The notes: a model not told the origin generated them from the letters alone. A DNA stretch of 64,000 nt from Apostichopus japonicus (GCF_037975245.1 NC_092564.1:11195984-11259983), one strand, 5' to 3'. Counted from the first letter of the stretch, positions 17,221 through 29,917 are shown. Translations and numbers: made by a program.

Positions 17221-18010
17221 CGTATTACCCAAGTGCTATGATTGTACAGAGTGCACCCCTAGTACTTTGGATCTGACAATTAACCAATGAAGTGATTGTA
17301 AAGTAAAAGTAATGTGACAAACTTTAGGAAGAACGTAAATCAACCGAGCCGCTCCATTAAGAACCATTTGAACTCTTCGAAGCTTATAATCAGGTAAACC
17401 AATCATGAGTGCATTACAGTAGTCAATATGGCTAATTACAAAAGCATTAATAAGAGTGTTAGTACAGTCCTTATCCAGGAATTTTCTGATCTGACGAATA
17501 TTATAAAGCTCATGGTATGCCCTAGAGCAAACTTTTCCAATATGAATGTCCATTGACATGTTGCTGTCAATGATAAACCCCAAGATTTTTTTGCACTATT
17601 ACATGGCTTAATATCCACGTTACCTACTTTGATCATCTGAACCCGAGTCTTAGCAACTTGTTGACGAGTACCAATTAAAAGAAACTCAGTCTTGGAATCA
17701 ATGATCAATAGCCTATTGCTGAGCATCCAATGTCTTATTTCGAAGATAAGTGATTGCCAGAACAGCCCGTTCCTCGGATAACAAAGAACCAGCATTGAAA
17801 GATAAATATATCTGTGTATCATCAGCATAACCATGTGCGTTAGGGAGGTGTTTAGAGACAATGACAAACAAATGAGAAACATAACAAAGAAAAAAGAATA
17901 GGACCGAGACAGCTGCCCTAGGGTACACCACAATTCAAAGAAAACTCTTTCCATGAGATATTTTCTATAGATACATGCTGTTTTCTGAAAGTCAGATAAT
18001 TACCATTCCA
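17221..18010 (-). pseudogene. Decayed CR1/L2-type LINE reverse transcriptase
   Basis: Minus strand, broken into at least three frames. From 5' to 3': a part related to the region before the catalytic box (about 18010-17930), the catalytic box HGYADDTQIYLSF near 17830, then LIIDSKTEFLLIGTRQQ (thumb entry), then SHIDYCNALMIGLPDYKLRR and NGAARLIY (C-terminal region). Frameshifts separate these segments and there is no intact frame. The 5' part of the element, including any endonuclease, is absent. It lies just past the hammerhead pair on the same strand; whether they belong together cannot be told from sequence. Confidence 0.85.
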
Positions 18011-18076
18011 TTTTTGGGCATTATTAACACTACCAAATTGGGTACGCAATATGTTAACAAGAATATTATGGTTGAC

Positions 18077-18077
<1 letters not shown>

Positions 18078-18119
<42 letters not shown>
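18078..18119. repeat. (TA)n microsatellite
   Basis: About 40 bp of pure TA. Confidence 0.95.
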
Positions 18120-18121
<2 letters not shown>

Positions 18122-20994
18122 TTATTATACAGTACTCCTTATTTGTCAATTATGTGTCATATCTATTTTCTATGTTTTTATTTAATAATTTCCTTAGGAA
18201 TCATGCACTTGGATTTTCTTTAATTTATAGGAATAACGAAGTCGACTGACCCCAATGATTGAGATAACCTGTAGCATGTTTACCCATACTATATAGGCTA
18301 CAATGACACACTTTCAAATGTCGTTCCGTATGACAGTAATTATGTATTCCTTTTAATTTAAATTATCATACATGGGACTCTCTATAATAAAGCCTTTTAT
18401 TTGTTTATTTTTTTAAATAACTTTAACAAGACATATGCAAATGTTCAGATTTATACTGTAATAAAATATGATAAAATCATGCTCCCCCACTGATAATGTA
18501 CGCAGTAGGTGGAATAAACATCTCCATAACAATTCACTTGCAGTATCGGTTATCTGTATACAAAGATTAAGACTTCCAAGGTGCACGGAAGTTCGAGACG
18601 TGAAAGGAGGCTGTGTTCGTCAGACAGCTGATGTGGTATGAAGCTCCGAGGGCGGTAGCCTGCGTGCTCAGCTATTCCATATACCGCCTACGGCGGCTAG
18701 ATCAGGGGTTGGCAAGAAATTGATTTCGCAGACCTCAGCAAATTTTGGTCTGGACTATTCTTTCATTCCAATGTCCTTGGCGGGGGGTGGGGGTAACAAT
18801 GTCCTTGGCGGGGGGGGGGGGCAAGTGGTGTTGGGCGTGGCAATACAATTTGACTGGGGGATCCCACCGCTGGTTACGCAACCTGTAACCAAAGGTAAAT
18901 ATCGCTTTTGAACCACCTTTGTTGAGCATTTTCAAACAATAAATTCTTCTGGTAAGGGGCCCAGATATATACCCATTCACTTTCTCCAACTTTTTCGGAA
19001 GCTTCTATACGCTACATCCTTAACTTCAAGTAAATATGTCACCCAACAACTAGCAGCTAAATGTATGTATTAAAACCAGCACACGTTATAGCATTTGCTT
19101 GCATATAACAAGTGCATGCCGGTGAACTTGGTTTACTAACGTGTAATTCATCATCTTGCTTCATTTTCTGTATAGTAGCTATAGGCTATAATTTCTTTGT
19201 ATTGTTAACATCCACTCCCCCTTTCAACGTCACACAAAACATGAAAAGTAGCAAAACCTTGCTTACACACCTAATTATAGCGTAAATATGTCTCACGGTG
19301 CGCCATTTTTATTTTAGATTTTGACAGTATTTTAGCGGATGACCCCAGAACCCCACCCCATCCACGCACATATGAGACCGTGGACCAAATCCCTTTAAAG
19401 TGAACATCGTGGATCCACCACAGCGTACATGCAACATTTAAGGTCCAGCAAGCCCACATCAACAAAGTATAAAATATTTTTGTCCGTCCGTCGGCGAAGA
19501 AAATAGGTGAGAATGCTAACACAGTGTATCACCTCCATAATCATAATGTGCAGAAATTAGTACTCAGACAATGGCGCTACGGTAATTAGGTGAACATAGA
19601 GCCGTATATAGACAAATATATGGCTCTGAACAGGATCGTAAGTACGAAAGCCCATTAAAGCCAAGTTTATTTTGTTTGCCATAATGAGCTTCCGTACGTA
19701 AGTCTTCGCTTTACCGCCGCGGTGAACAATGGCAATTTGTTGGTCGCCGTATCCCCACTTTGTCTTCAACTTATGGTAATTTTACTTTGGTGGTACGAAG
19801 TTGGTCATAAAGTACTTTTTATTTCACTAAGAACTGCTTAAAGACACATTTATGATGCTTTCTGTGGGTTAGTGCTTATAATTCTAAATAAGACATCAAA
19901 CTTCGAAACCCGTACGTGGTTCCTCTACTAATTTCAAGAATTTTAGACTAATTTAGTTGATATGGGAAAAGATTAAAGATTTTTGTTTTTTGTTATTGAA
20001 TTAAATTAAATTAAATTACATTAAATGTCCCGTTATGTTAACAGATCCATACGATCACATCACATCATTTGTGCTGCAAGCGGCCCACCTCAATATCTGT
20101 CCTTAATTTCTCACCAAATTCCCATACAAGAATGGCTTATACCGTATCTTTATAGTATTTCAATCATATGTGACTCCATATAGAGACACATATCATATTT
20201 ATGAGCATTAATCATACTTCTTTTGTAAACCATTGTTTTTGTGATTGGTAGTTAAATGTATTGTTCTTATTCAACCGCCGTGTAACCACTAGTTAACCTG
20301 GGTATTGTTCTCAATAAAAATCTGTATTATAGCGCTGAATGTATGAACAATAAAAAATGATCAGGCAAGTATAGGTTAAAAAATAGCTATGGTATTCTGT
20401 AAGAAGAGGATTTACGTGAATCAAAACAAAAGAAACTGATAAAGGAAAGAATACGGCACATAAGGCCTCGGAGTTAAAATGAAGGATTTAGCTTCTGCTG
20501 TCATTGAGTGGTGATGTAAAACTGTTTAAGGCTTGTAAGTAGCTATGGGGCTCAGACCTCCATCCCCATCACGGAGAAAGCTGCAACGTTATCATGCACA
20601 TTTTTATTCACAAGAAAGGGACCAGAATTTTTTTAAATCAAATCAGCGATCTTTGTGAAGAACAACACCACAGACAGCTAAGATATGAAATCGTGCTCCG
20701 ATTTGAAGATACCTTAGAAGTTTACAAGTCGTGTCTGGGAGTTGCCAGTTTGTAAATCTGTGATGTCATATAGTGCCACTAAGAAACATTTTCTTTGCTC
20801 TACGTTTGTCTTTTCATATTTGCAAGGTCGAATGTTAATAGTGTTGGCACTGAAACCATTTCCGTGATTAGTTGATAGTAAGAGGTTCCGTAGTTTAAAG
20901 TCAGCATCTGCAAAACCCAACTCCATTTACAGAAAATAAACAATGTAATAAATAAAGAAAGTGAAATCAGTAATTGAGGCACACGTGGCTCGAT
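18120..20994. other. Non-coding stretch
   Basis: Holds G-rich repeats TCCTTGGCGGGGGG (two copies, 18774 and 18801), a CAGGGGTTGGCAA word at 18713 that resembles one end of a hAT element without a partner, and an (ATTAA)n patch near 19998. No gene is supported. Confidence 0.45.
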
Positions 20995-21240
20995 GATGTC
21001 ATATTTAGACTTGATCAAGTCAAATCAGGTAACACCAAAGAACTATGGGTAACACTTAATCTGTGATATCTCCCAAATGGAATAAGACTTTGTTAGCTGT
21101 TAGAGAAAGTTCTACATGATGTCATATTTAAATTTGATGAAGTCTTGTTTTGGCCGTACGTGTCAAGTGACACTTACTCTGTGATTTTTCCCAAAATGAG
21201 TAAGAGTTTGTTAGCTCAGTATTTGTGGAAGTTTTACATG
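20995..21240. repeat. Two tandem copies of a 123-bp unit
   Basis: GATGTCATATTTAGACTTGA at 20995 recurs as GATGTCATATTTAAATTTGA at 21118. In both it is followed in order by a GTAACACTTA or GTGACACTTA word, CTGTGAT, CCAAA, TAAGA and TTTGTTAGCT. About 80 percent identity by eye. Confidence 0.75.
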
Positions 21241-21857
21241 ACTGTTATCTCCATGACGTAACCGATAAAGATAATCGGGTTTGTTTGCCGTTTAACTCAT
21301 CAACGTACAGCCTAGTTGCCTGATTGGCGTTCCATTGTAGATAGGCCTAGGTAAACAAAGATTTTGTCTGTGTGCCTTGGGTAGCAAGGCCCAATCTCTT
21401 CACATAAAAATCAAGATCCCGGTTACAGTAGCGCTCCTGGTTAGTGGTCATAGATCAATGAGATTTAATTTCGGCCTAAGCCTAAACCACTTAGCATATG
21501 GAAGATAGGCCTACAGTATGCTAACGGACTAGCCAAGGCCTAAGTAATAGTGATACAGCTTCACACACTGATCAGTGACAACATTTGTACAGATAGAGAT
21601 AGGCTAGGCCAAGCCTAGGTTCACTGCAACTGTACTGTAGTGCTGATCTAATACTCATAATGCACTGATACAGTGACACTCATAATAATAATAAACAATA
21701 AGTAAAGAACTAATGCGACTCATTTCAAAGCAACTATTGACACTGATGTTCTGATGGCCTATATTTCTGTAGGCATGGTACAAGTTTGCAATTAGCTGGG
21801 AATTGACTGACACAGTAACTGGATCAACTAGTGTAGTACTAGTAGCATGGTGACTTC

Positions 21858-22265
21858 GAAGTTCGGACACTTAAGACTTAAAACACCCCAAAACTAAATC
21901 TTCTGGTATAAATCACCGGAAAATAAACTTCATATGGTGGGAGAATTGTTTTATAGTACGATACACGGCCAAACTTTCTTTCCTGCAAACTGTTTTCACG
22001 TTGTATTCCAAGAAGATTCTTCGTGATTGTGGAACTGGTATTTCTTTGCTAGAGTATTGCGAAGTTCGGACACGCAACCCACAGTGTGGCGCTGGTGATA
22101 AAATTGGTGGCGCAGTTGCTTTTTCAGTAATTATAACTTCATATATCTCGGTCATTTTATTGACTAATATGTAAGTATTTTCTTGCACACGGGCCATTTT
22201 GGAGAGAAAATAACTGTAGCTTCGTACTTTTTGGTGAAATTTGGCTCTTAGGGTGTCCGAACTTC
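21858..22265. repeat. Candidate MITE marked by a repeated 13-mer
   Basis: GAAGTTCGGACAC occurs at 21858 and 22061 in the same orientation and inverted at 22253 (GTGTCCGAACTTC). The outermost copies face each other and could be terminal inverted repeats of a 400-bp element. Related AGTACTAGTA words flank both sides. A 94-codon minus frame inside (22197-21913) has no recognised domain. Unresolved: no clean target duplication is visible. Confidence 0.4.
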
Positions 22266-23307
22266 ACAGTATGCCGAACTTTGCACTACTGACTATAGTA
22301 GTAGTACTAGCCTAGTTACAGTATGCTAGGCCAAGACTAGATTGAAATATTTTGTTTGAATGCCTGATTGGTCCAGCCTTATAATGTAATATCAAATTAT
22401 AGGCTTAAGTTAGTAGCCTTAGGGTATTCTATGCAAAACAAAGCAACTAGGCCTTATCTGCTTGAACTGAGGTAGTTCTGTTGTTCGATGTAAAAGATAT
22501 CATAGAGATATGCCTAGGGGGACCTAGGAATACATAACTTATATTCTGAGGCATATTAAGGCAACAGATTAGTTTTATAAGTACGTATGTTTATGTGCAA
22601 GGTTGTGCTTATAACTACTGTCAATGTTATTGTGTATTTGGGATGAGGGGTGAAAAGGGGTAAGGATTTACACCCCACCCCTGGATTTGGGGCTCATTCC
22701 TGGGTTGTTATCTCTCGTCATTTGGCTAAATAAGGGTTTCATCAGGAAAATTTATCGTATGATTGAGTAGCTAGGTACCCCTTTTTTAATCCACCATTGG
22801 GGAAATAAGCGCTTATGCATCCATTATTTGACTGAAGATCGATTAATTAAGTAAGACCACCGTAGATATTAAGACAAGGATCAGTATTTTGCAAAGTATC
22901 CAAGTTATGAGTAAACCAAAAAACTGCCTGACTTCTTGACTTAATCATATTGACCATTGCACTTCCAATATGAATTGATCATATATTCTTGATGGGCTCC
23001 AAGACGGGAAAGTCCTTTTTACAAGGTCCTTCCAACTTCAGCACAAAACAGGTGTACAAAAGTTCACAAAAATCAGAAATAAATGCTAACAGCACTGCAC
23101 ACCAATGATACACTGTACTGTACAACTCCAATAACCTCACAACCATGCAGTTCCTCATCATTAAGATTCCAATGATTGTCTAATTTTGCCTTGAAATCAT
23201 TCAATAAAGTTGCAGAAACCTCAACCTCAGGTATAGAGTTCTATGTATTAACAACTCTCTATGCAAATATCTATGCATTCCGTAGATGTACTGTACTCAG
23301 TATACAT
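22266..23307. other. Non-coding, no recognised feature
   Basis: Unique sequence. Short frames here have no recognisable domain and no convincing splice signals. Confidence 0.45.
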
Positions 23308-23315
23308 CAGGTATG

Positions 23316-23957
23316 CAAGGGCGGCGGAACCGGGGGGGCACAGGGGGCACGTGCCCCCCCACTTTTCCTCAGGTTAAAAATGTGCCCTTTTTCTACATAA
23401 AAATTTAGGTGTCTCAAGTTAGCAAGAGGCCAAGGAACCAGAATGAACACTCGGGAAGGGCCGTTTTCGGCCATCTGAGGGGTTTGTAAAACCAAAAAAT
23501 TTCTTCTACGCTCCGCGCCAACCGATGGTGGCGCTCCGCTCAGATAGTACGTGCATACAACTTTGCAAATCCTGGATATGCCCCTGACTTTTAATGAATT
23601 TCTGTGGGTCAAACTCAAAGCTATTTCGAATGGAAAAAAATTGTTAAAATATTAACAAGAAATAAACTCTAATTCGAAAGATTCCTACATTGGCAACTAG
23701 CATGATTTCACCTCATTTTGTCTCAAAAGAAAACTTGTTCCTTGTTTCCAAATTTGCACATTGGATATTGCAGTGCTAGTATGCATAGAGGGGGGGGGGG
23801 GGGGCGTTGATAGAGTAATGTGTATACGCAAATAAGATAATACAATAAAAGTTATGAAGGGTACTAAATATAAGGCTACATCAGTCCAATCGAATTTCTG
23901 CAAAGTGCCCTTTGATGTCGGTGCCCCCCCAGATTAAAAGTGCTTCCGCCGCCCTTG
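23316..23957. mobile_element. hAT-type MITE 1 with 8-bp target duplication
   Basis: 642 bp. Starts CAAGGGCGGCGGAACC and ends GCTTCCGCCGCCCTTG, an imperfect terminal inverted repeat. It is flanked on both sides by the exact 8-mer CAGGTATG (23308-23315 and 23958-23965). Eight-base duplications and C/G-rich short inverted ends are typical of hAT elements. There is no transposase frame, so it is non-autonomous. An internal segment (AAAAAATTTCTTCTACGCTC, then GATGGTGGCGCTCCGCTCAG) matches the MITE at 47656, so the two are related. A G16 tract lies near 23789. Confidence 0.85.
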
Positions 23958-23965
23958 CAGGTATG

Positions 23966-24694
23966 CCTTCTGTCAATATATTTTTTGTTTTGAAAGACTA
24001 AATTTACACATTTCCAGTGGGAAATGAAGTTTCATGCTAGTTAAAATGGTAATTTGGCCAATTTTTTGGCTGTATTGCAAGATACAGTATCTACAGTATT
24101 TTTTTTGCTGCTACAAATTTAAAACGTCTTCCACTCGTATGTACATGATCTCTAACAGTTTTCAAGTGTTTTTCAAGTGTAATCACCTATCCTATCAAAA
24201 TAGTCACTTTCACAATATGGTGTCATAAAATATTCATTTATCAGCCACATATTGTAGATTGTTATCATGTTGATTATGAAATCAAAACTTGAGCTTTTGT
24301 CAACACCTTGACATGCTTGTTGAGAAGAAAAAAAAGGAAGGCTTACTTCAGCATGACACTTAACCTATAGATCTTGTTTCTTTCTCCGTTGTGATTTTTT
24401 TATTTAAGGTATAATATTCCAATTTTTCTTTGCTTTGCTGTATTTGCACTTTATGTTCATGGTTTATAATAAAGACATCTTAACTGTTGATTCTTTTTGA
24501 TACAAATTGAAGAAGTATGTACAGTATTCATGTGATGTTTTGTCTGAGTTATTGTGTACATAGATGAGAGGAGGGGAGTGGAGAGGGGGGGTGGGGTGAG
24601 GGGGAGACTATTCTACAATTTCACCTTGTATAGTTAGGAAGAATGCAGACTGCTTTCTTATTGTACAGTAATGTAGAATGCAGACTGCTTCTTC
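23966..24694. other. Non-coding between two MITEs
   Basis: AT-rich sequence with a direct repeat of GTAGAATGCAGACTGCTT (around 24643 and 24673) next to the second MITE. No gene is seen. Confidence 0.45.
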
Positions 24695-24702
24695 CTGTAG
24701 AC

Positions 24703-25104
24703 TAGGGTTGTCCACCTACGGCCCGCAGGCCACAGTCCGGCCCACCGCAGGGTTGCGTCCGGCCCCCCAGAGATGCTCTACAGTGCGAAATTTAGCAGAT
24801 TTATTGATAACAATTTGAAGCTATATAATCAATCATTCGAACTTTCTGGGTCCAAAAAACTGCATACAGGTCAGTTTGTGTGACACTCTCTCAGCGGAGG
24901 GGGGAGGGGTGGGGCGGCTGGACTTTATCCATCTGTTTTATCAGAAAGGAAAATAGATCAGTGCGCTCCGCGCGCAGTGCTCACATTTTGTTGCCTTGGG
25001 CTTCGGGCAAAAAATCGAAAAATCAAGCGTAGGGTTCATGCGGCCCCCTCCTTCATCATAATCATTCCATGTGGCCCTCCTCTGCAAAAGGTTGGACAAC
25101 CCTG
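24703..25104. mobile_element. hAT-type MITE 2 with 8-bp target duplication
   Basis: 402 bp. The left end TAGGGTTGTCCACC and right end GGTTGGACAACCCTG are inverted repeats, and CTGTAGAC flanks both sides exactly (24695-24702 and 25105-25112). CGGCCCGCAGGCC near the left end and GCGGCCCCCTCC near the right follow the GGCCC-rich subterminal pattern of hAT/Charlie-like MITEs. There is no transposase frame. It lies 0.8 kb upstream of BLOC1S6. Confidence 0.9.
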
Positions 25105-25112
25105 CTGTAGAC

Positions 25113-25893
25113 AAACATTAGTATAAGAGACAACAACTATCAAACAAATGATAGCAGTAGGGGATGATCTAACATATATATATTATATTTATTACCCACA
25201 CTAAGACTGACCTGCAGTAGGGTATGATTTTACATGTACATATTATATTTATTACCTACACTAGGACTGTTTGACTTTACTGTCTACCCAAATGAATTTT
25301 AAAGTTTGGAGAACTCTTTAACAAACTGCCTGGCAAATAAAAAAGCCTGTAGGTAGGTCATGTGCTTCATAGTTCATACAGTAGGCAGACTACAGATACT
25401 GTAAATGGTAGTTTTGGGATGAGTGTAACTACAAATAGTGATAGCTTAGAATTAATACAATCTGTGAAATAATAACTACCTTTCCTCTTTCAAATCTTTC
25501 TTTACAGATCCTAACATACTTTTCTTGCTCTCTGCTGCTGAGAAGGAGATTTTCATTGATCAATCCTGTTATAAAGGACAGTACAGTGATGGTACTCAGG
25601 AAGTGTGGAATATTCTTCATCTCTCAATAGAAGTGTCTAAAACTGCCACTGGACGTCCTTCTCTTAAAGGTCAAATGCATCGGTTCTAAATGTGAACAGA
25701 GCTATCAAACAGTACTTCTTTTGCTCTCCCGAGCGCTACATGATGAACAGGGGTTGCATTTGAAAGTTTTGTTTCTGCATGTAAAAGCTGATATTATGAC
25801 AAAAAACACAAAACATAGTCAAAGCAGATTTAAAGTGAAGCCAAACGATGCAGTATACAATACATTCTGATTTATTCTGAGAAGACAACTAAG
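25113..25893. other. 5' flank of BLOC1S6
   Basis: A 64-bp segment is duplicated in tandem at about 25150-25270 (GCAGTAGG, GATGAT or TATGAT, ATTATATTTATTACC, ACACTA). The BLOC1S6 promoter and 5' UTR should lie near the right end, but no TATA box or initiator stands out. Confidence 0.45.
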
Positions 25894-28800
25894 ATGAATG
25901 AAGAGCTAATAGTCGAGTCAGTGAGAAAAGACGATTCAGAGGTAGGAGATGGAGGTATCACCAAAAAGGATGTCAACTATATATCTGAGAAAGATGACAT
26001 CAGCCAACTGGGTCAACAAACAAACATGTCTGCCATTCAAGAAGGTGAGGACTAGCTATAGCACATGAAACAATTTGAGTCATAGATATGGATGATGTTA
26101 AAATATATTTGAAGGAAATCCAGAATTTAATGTTATTGGCCTACCTCTGAGTGGATATGTGTGTACTATGTTTGTGATTTGTTATTTCCTAGTCCAGTTA
26201 TCAATTAATAAATTTTGATAGCTTCTCAACAATCAATGTTGCATTTGAACAGTTACAGTCATTTTGGGTCAGTCTGTTTGGCTTGGTGAAACACAAGAAC
26301 TTTGCCAGAGAGCAGAAACTCATTTCTGTTGATAAGTTGATCAAATTGCCTGATTTGCTAAAGCTGAACCAATCTGAATGGATGATTAAGAAAAATTCCA
26401 ACCCCAACGCCCACCACCTCAACACCCACTATCCCTAACCCTTCTCAATCCATGACCATTCTAGACCCCCCCCCCTCCATGACCATTCTTGACCTCCGTT
26501 CATGACTGCACTAGACCCCTGTCCATGACCATTTTAGACCTCTGTCCATGACCATTCTAAACCTCCGTCCATGACCATTCTAGACCTACGTCCATGACCG
26601 TTCTAGACCTCCATCCATGACCATTGCAGACTTCTTTCCATGACCATTGCAGACTTCTTTCCATGACCATTCTAGACCTCCATCCATGACTATTCTAGAC
26701 CTCCATCCATGACCATTCTAGACCTCCGTCCATGCCCATCACCACAATGTTAACCTTTTGACTTCCTCTCCTGAAGTTGTAGCATCAAATGGGAACACCA
26801 TCTTTGAGGACTAATTCATTCCTAATGATTCCTTTACAGAAAATGCCGGCAAGTCACCGACTTCACTGAAGAAATCAACAATGTTACCAACACCAGTCAG
26901 TGAAGAAACCATCACAACACTAAGCAGAGCTTTCATGCAGGCCTTTCAGCCTCATTTTGAGAATTCCAAAGAGTCCTTACATGAGCTGATGTGAGTATAA
27001 GGGTTCCAAAACAGATCATCAAATATTTCAAAATATGAAGAAAAAAATTATGAGGTGAAAGCCCACATCCTTTACAGCATGTTTTATTGAGAATATGTCA
27101 TCTTGGGGGAGGTGAAGGGGGGGGGGGGGGTGGAAGAAGAGAGTAATTGACACCATCAATGACAGTTTGCTCTTCTTTACGACCTACTCAACCTGCAGTA
27201 GAGTATATTGTAAAGTATGAATTAATTTGATACATAGGTCTGCATTAGTGCAAGAACCTTACTGATCCCTCGAAGTCAAGAATGACCAAACTGAAATATT
27301 GCAGGGAATGTTACCGCTGAATGTTCTCGCGTAAATTGAGGGAACCACCTCTTTAAACCCATCGCTTTTCTGAGTCGGTTCGTTCTTTTAACCTTCCACA
27401 GACGCAATCAAGAACTCTTGTTGGACACGGTCCAGCAAGAAAATCAGAAATACGAAGAGAACCACATGTTAGAAGACGTAGATGAAACAGTAAGTGGCCT
27501 GTGTTCAATTTATTTTAATATATAGGAACATAGCTGTGAACGTTTCTTGTTGTACAGTAAAGCTTTCAGTAGCTCTCCACAGTGAATTTCTGTTTATATA
27601 TATATATTGTAGTTTTATTTATAACCGTTTTATCAGTTGCAATGGTTGAAATAAAGTTGAATGAAATTAAAATGTTGAATGAGAAAAGGGTTGGTAATAT
27701 CTTTGTGGATGGTCAGTCAGTGTTCCCCTCTACTGTCACATTCTTGTATTATACCAGTGCTCAGTTGAAGATGAAGGTGGGGGGACATTACAATCTAAGA
27801 TACCTACAGCTGGGGGAACTGTGGGTTCAAGTCCTGGCTGGCTAAAGTAAGGATGTTATTTGTTATGCCGGAGAAATTCACAGCTTTCAAATCCAAATTG
27901 GTCTTCAAACTTAAAAAAGAAATCCGAATTGAGCTTAAAGTGTAAATATCCACCTGACATGAAGTAAAGTTAAAATAAAATAAAACTGTTAGCAAACTGC
28001 TTATCCACTAGAGAGCCTGTGTAGGAGAAAGTGTAAAAGTAAGTTGGCGTGACGTTTCGATCCTAGCAGGATCTTCTTCAGAGGCTAAAGAAGAAGATCC
28101 GGCTAAAGAAGAAGATTCGCCTTTGAAGAAGATCCTGCTAGGATCGAAACGTCAAGCCAACTTACTTTTACACATGAAGTAAAATTAACAGCCATTCGCC
28201 TTCTCAAACACCCCGATGTAAATTAATTGCCGTCCTTCCAGTTGGACATTCTTGTAGTAACTAGGTATCCTAACCAGTTTGGAGTCAAGTGGCAATATTA
28301 AATTAACACAGGTTTTGTGTTCAAGATTATTTGCCATAATTTGGATGGCTTTTGACCGTTAAAGGAATGAGTCGCCCTAATATGAAAAGGAATGAAGAAA
28401 ACAGGGTACTGAGTCTCAATAGTGACAAGCATAAGAAATAAAGAAACACTGGAAGCACCACAAGGACACCACCACGTGACTTAAGATTCCTGCAGCCAGC
28501 ATTTATTTCCTTGATGTCAAGTGGCATTATTTTACATGATAAGTTTCCCTAAAAGAAAATTTATGGCTTTTTTGCATCTTTGTACAAGTACAGACCTTTT
28601 GTTAGCTCCTTAATTAATTTCTTATACCAAAAGGTATTTAAATAGCAGAGATAAATTGATCATTTATGAGTCGTTTTGTTTCCTTCTTGCAGCTGTAATC
28701 ACTTTTATGTGTTTCACATCTTACTTTTGTCTGATCATGTTTGCAGATGAAGAAAGCCAGACTTTACCAAACGAAGCTTGTAAACATCCGTAAAGAAATG

Positions 28801-29917
28801 ATTCACCTCCATGAGCGAGTGGGAAAGCTAAAGGTCAGTTTTATTTTGTGTGATGATGAACCTTCCATTGCCTGGCAGGGAACATTTCAATGGAAATTTG
28901 TTGGGTTGCAGTTTGCTGTGGTACTGGGGTTGTAGCTTTTGGATTTTCTGACCAAACCCATTTAATATTCACAAAATAATGGATAACCCTTTGTAAAGGT
29001 TCTAACAACCATTTAGCAACTCGTAATATGGAGTTTCAAGTTTTTAAGTTCAGTAGAGAAAAATATTGTTTCCCATAAATTTAATGTTATGTTTTTGTAC
29101 TTTTTGGGGAATGAAAGTAGCAGATTATGTTCTACGTCATCTCATAATTATTTTTATAACCTGATGTTACCAATGATATGGCCTTAAAGCAGTTTATTAA
29201 TTTACAATGTTTCTGCTATAAGAATTCAAGGCATTTTCCCTATTGATAAAGAATTTTCCTTAAAATTTTGCTAATGGTGAAAAGATAATCTACCTGACAG
29301 CATAACCGATTACTTAAAGCAGGAACGAGACCTTAACTTAGCTCCAGGAATCGTGCTAAGACGAGTTAACAGTGTTTGCACTTAGCGGTTATCAAGCAAA
29401 ATGCTACCCACTATGTTAAATGAGAGGAAGCTTATAGAATAAGAGAAGAAAGGGCTACACACAAATTATCATCATTTTGGGGACAAAAGTATTCTCCTTG
29501 GGTATTGAAGGATATAGAAGCACACCCAACTATCACATATGGCTTGTATGATAGAGATCTTGTAGATGAACAACTGCCTACATATCTAAGGAAAATCTTG
29601 TTCTGCTTGCCGGGCGGGATCAGAGTTCAAATGGGGCAGAGTTTCTGGGGCAGCCGGACACTGAGAAACCCTATGGTAAAGAAATCGTACAGACATTTTC
29701 CTGTGTCGTCCTGTTACCGTGGGATTGATGTGCCTCTCGCAATTCGATTTTGCAACAATTGCAGTTTCTTTCTTCATAGAAAAGAGCCCTAAAGCTTCAG
29801 AACCAAAGAATGAAGGAGAACCTGCACCGAGAGCAACAGAAAGAGCGTGAATACGAGGAAGACAGGTTACTGAAGGCCAGACCAGCTTCAAGTCAACCGG
29901 GTCAACCCCCACCATGA
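25894..29917 (+). CDS. BLOC1S6: BLOC-1 complex subunit 6 (pallidin), five coding exons
   Basis: Exons 25894-26044, 26840-26990, 27402-27489, 28747-28833 and 29780-29917 join in frame to 204 aa. All introns are GT-AG with phases 1, 2, 0, 0. Pallidin is a small coiled-coil subunit of BLOC-1, which works with the AP-3 pathway in sorting cargo from endosomes to lysosome-related organelles. Recognition rests on residues about 93-180: ELIRNQELLLDTVQQEN, then YQTKLVNIRKEMIHLHERV, then KLKKRALKLQNQRMKEN, matching vertebrate pallidin in order and spacing. Helical heptads cover most of residues 70-190. The C terminus is Pro-rich (QPGQPPP). The N-terminal 65 residues are acidic, poorly conserved and longer than in the 172-aa human protein. 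The start at 25894 is the first ATG of exon 1; an extra upstream exon cannot be excluded. Confidence 0.92.
26450..26735. repeat. 23-bp minisatellite in BLOC1S6 intron 1
   Basis: About twelve tandem copies of CCATGACCATTCTAGACCTC followed by CGT. Two adjacent copies share the variant CATTGCAGACTTCTTT, showing local duplication. A C9 tract lies at the left edge. Confidence 0.9.
28031..28173. repeat. Foldback element with 55-bp arms, each a hammerhead-like motif
   Basis: Lies in BLOC1S6 intron 3. Arms 28031-28085 and 28119-28173 are inverted copies with two mismatches, around a 33-bp centre made of two direct AAAGAAGAAGAT repeats. The minus-strand arm (28085 to 28047) reads GCCT, CTGAAGA, A, GATCC-TGCTA-GGATC, GAAACGTC: a complete hammerhead core with a palindromic ACGU, but with one extra A before stem II and a poor stem I. 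The plus-strand arm has TTGAAGA, losing C3. Outer ends GTGTAAAAGTAAG match the inverted repeat at 7675-7769, so both belong to one family. Confidence 0.7.
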
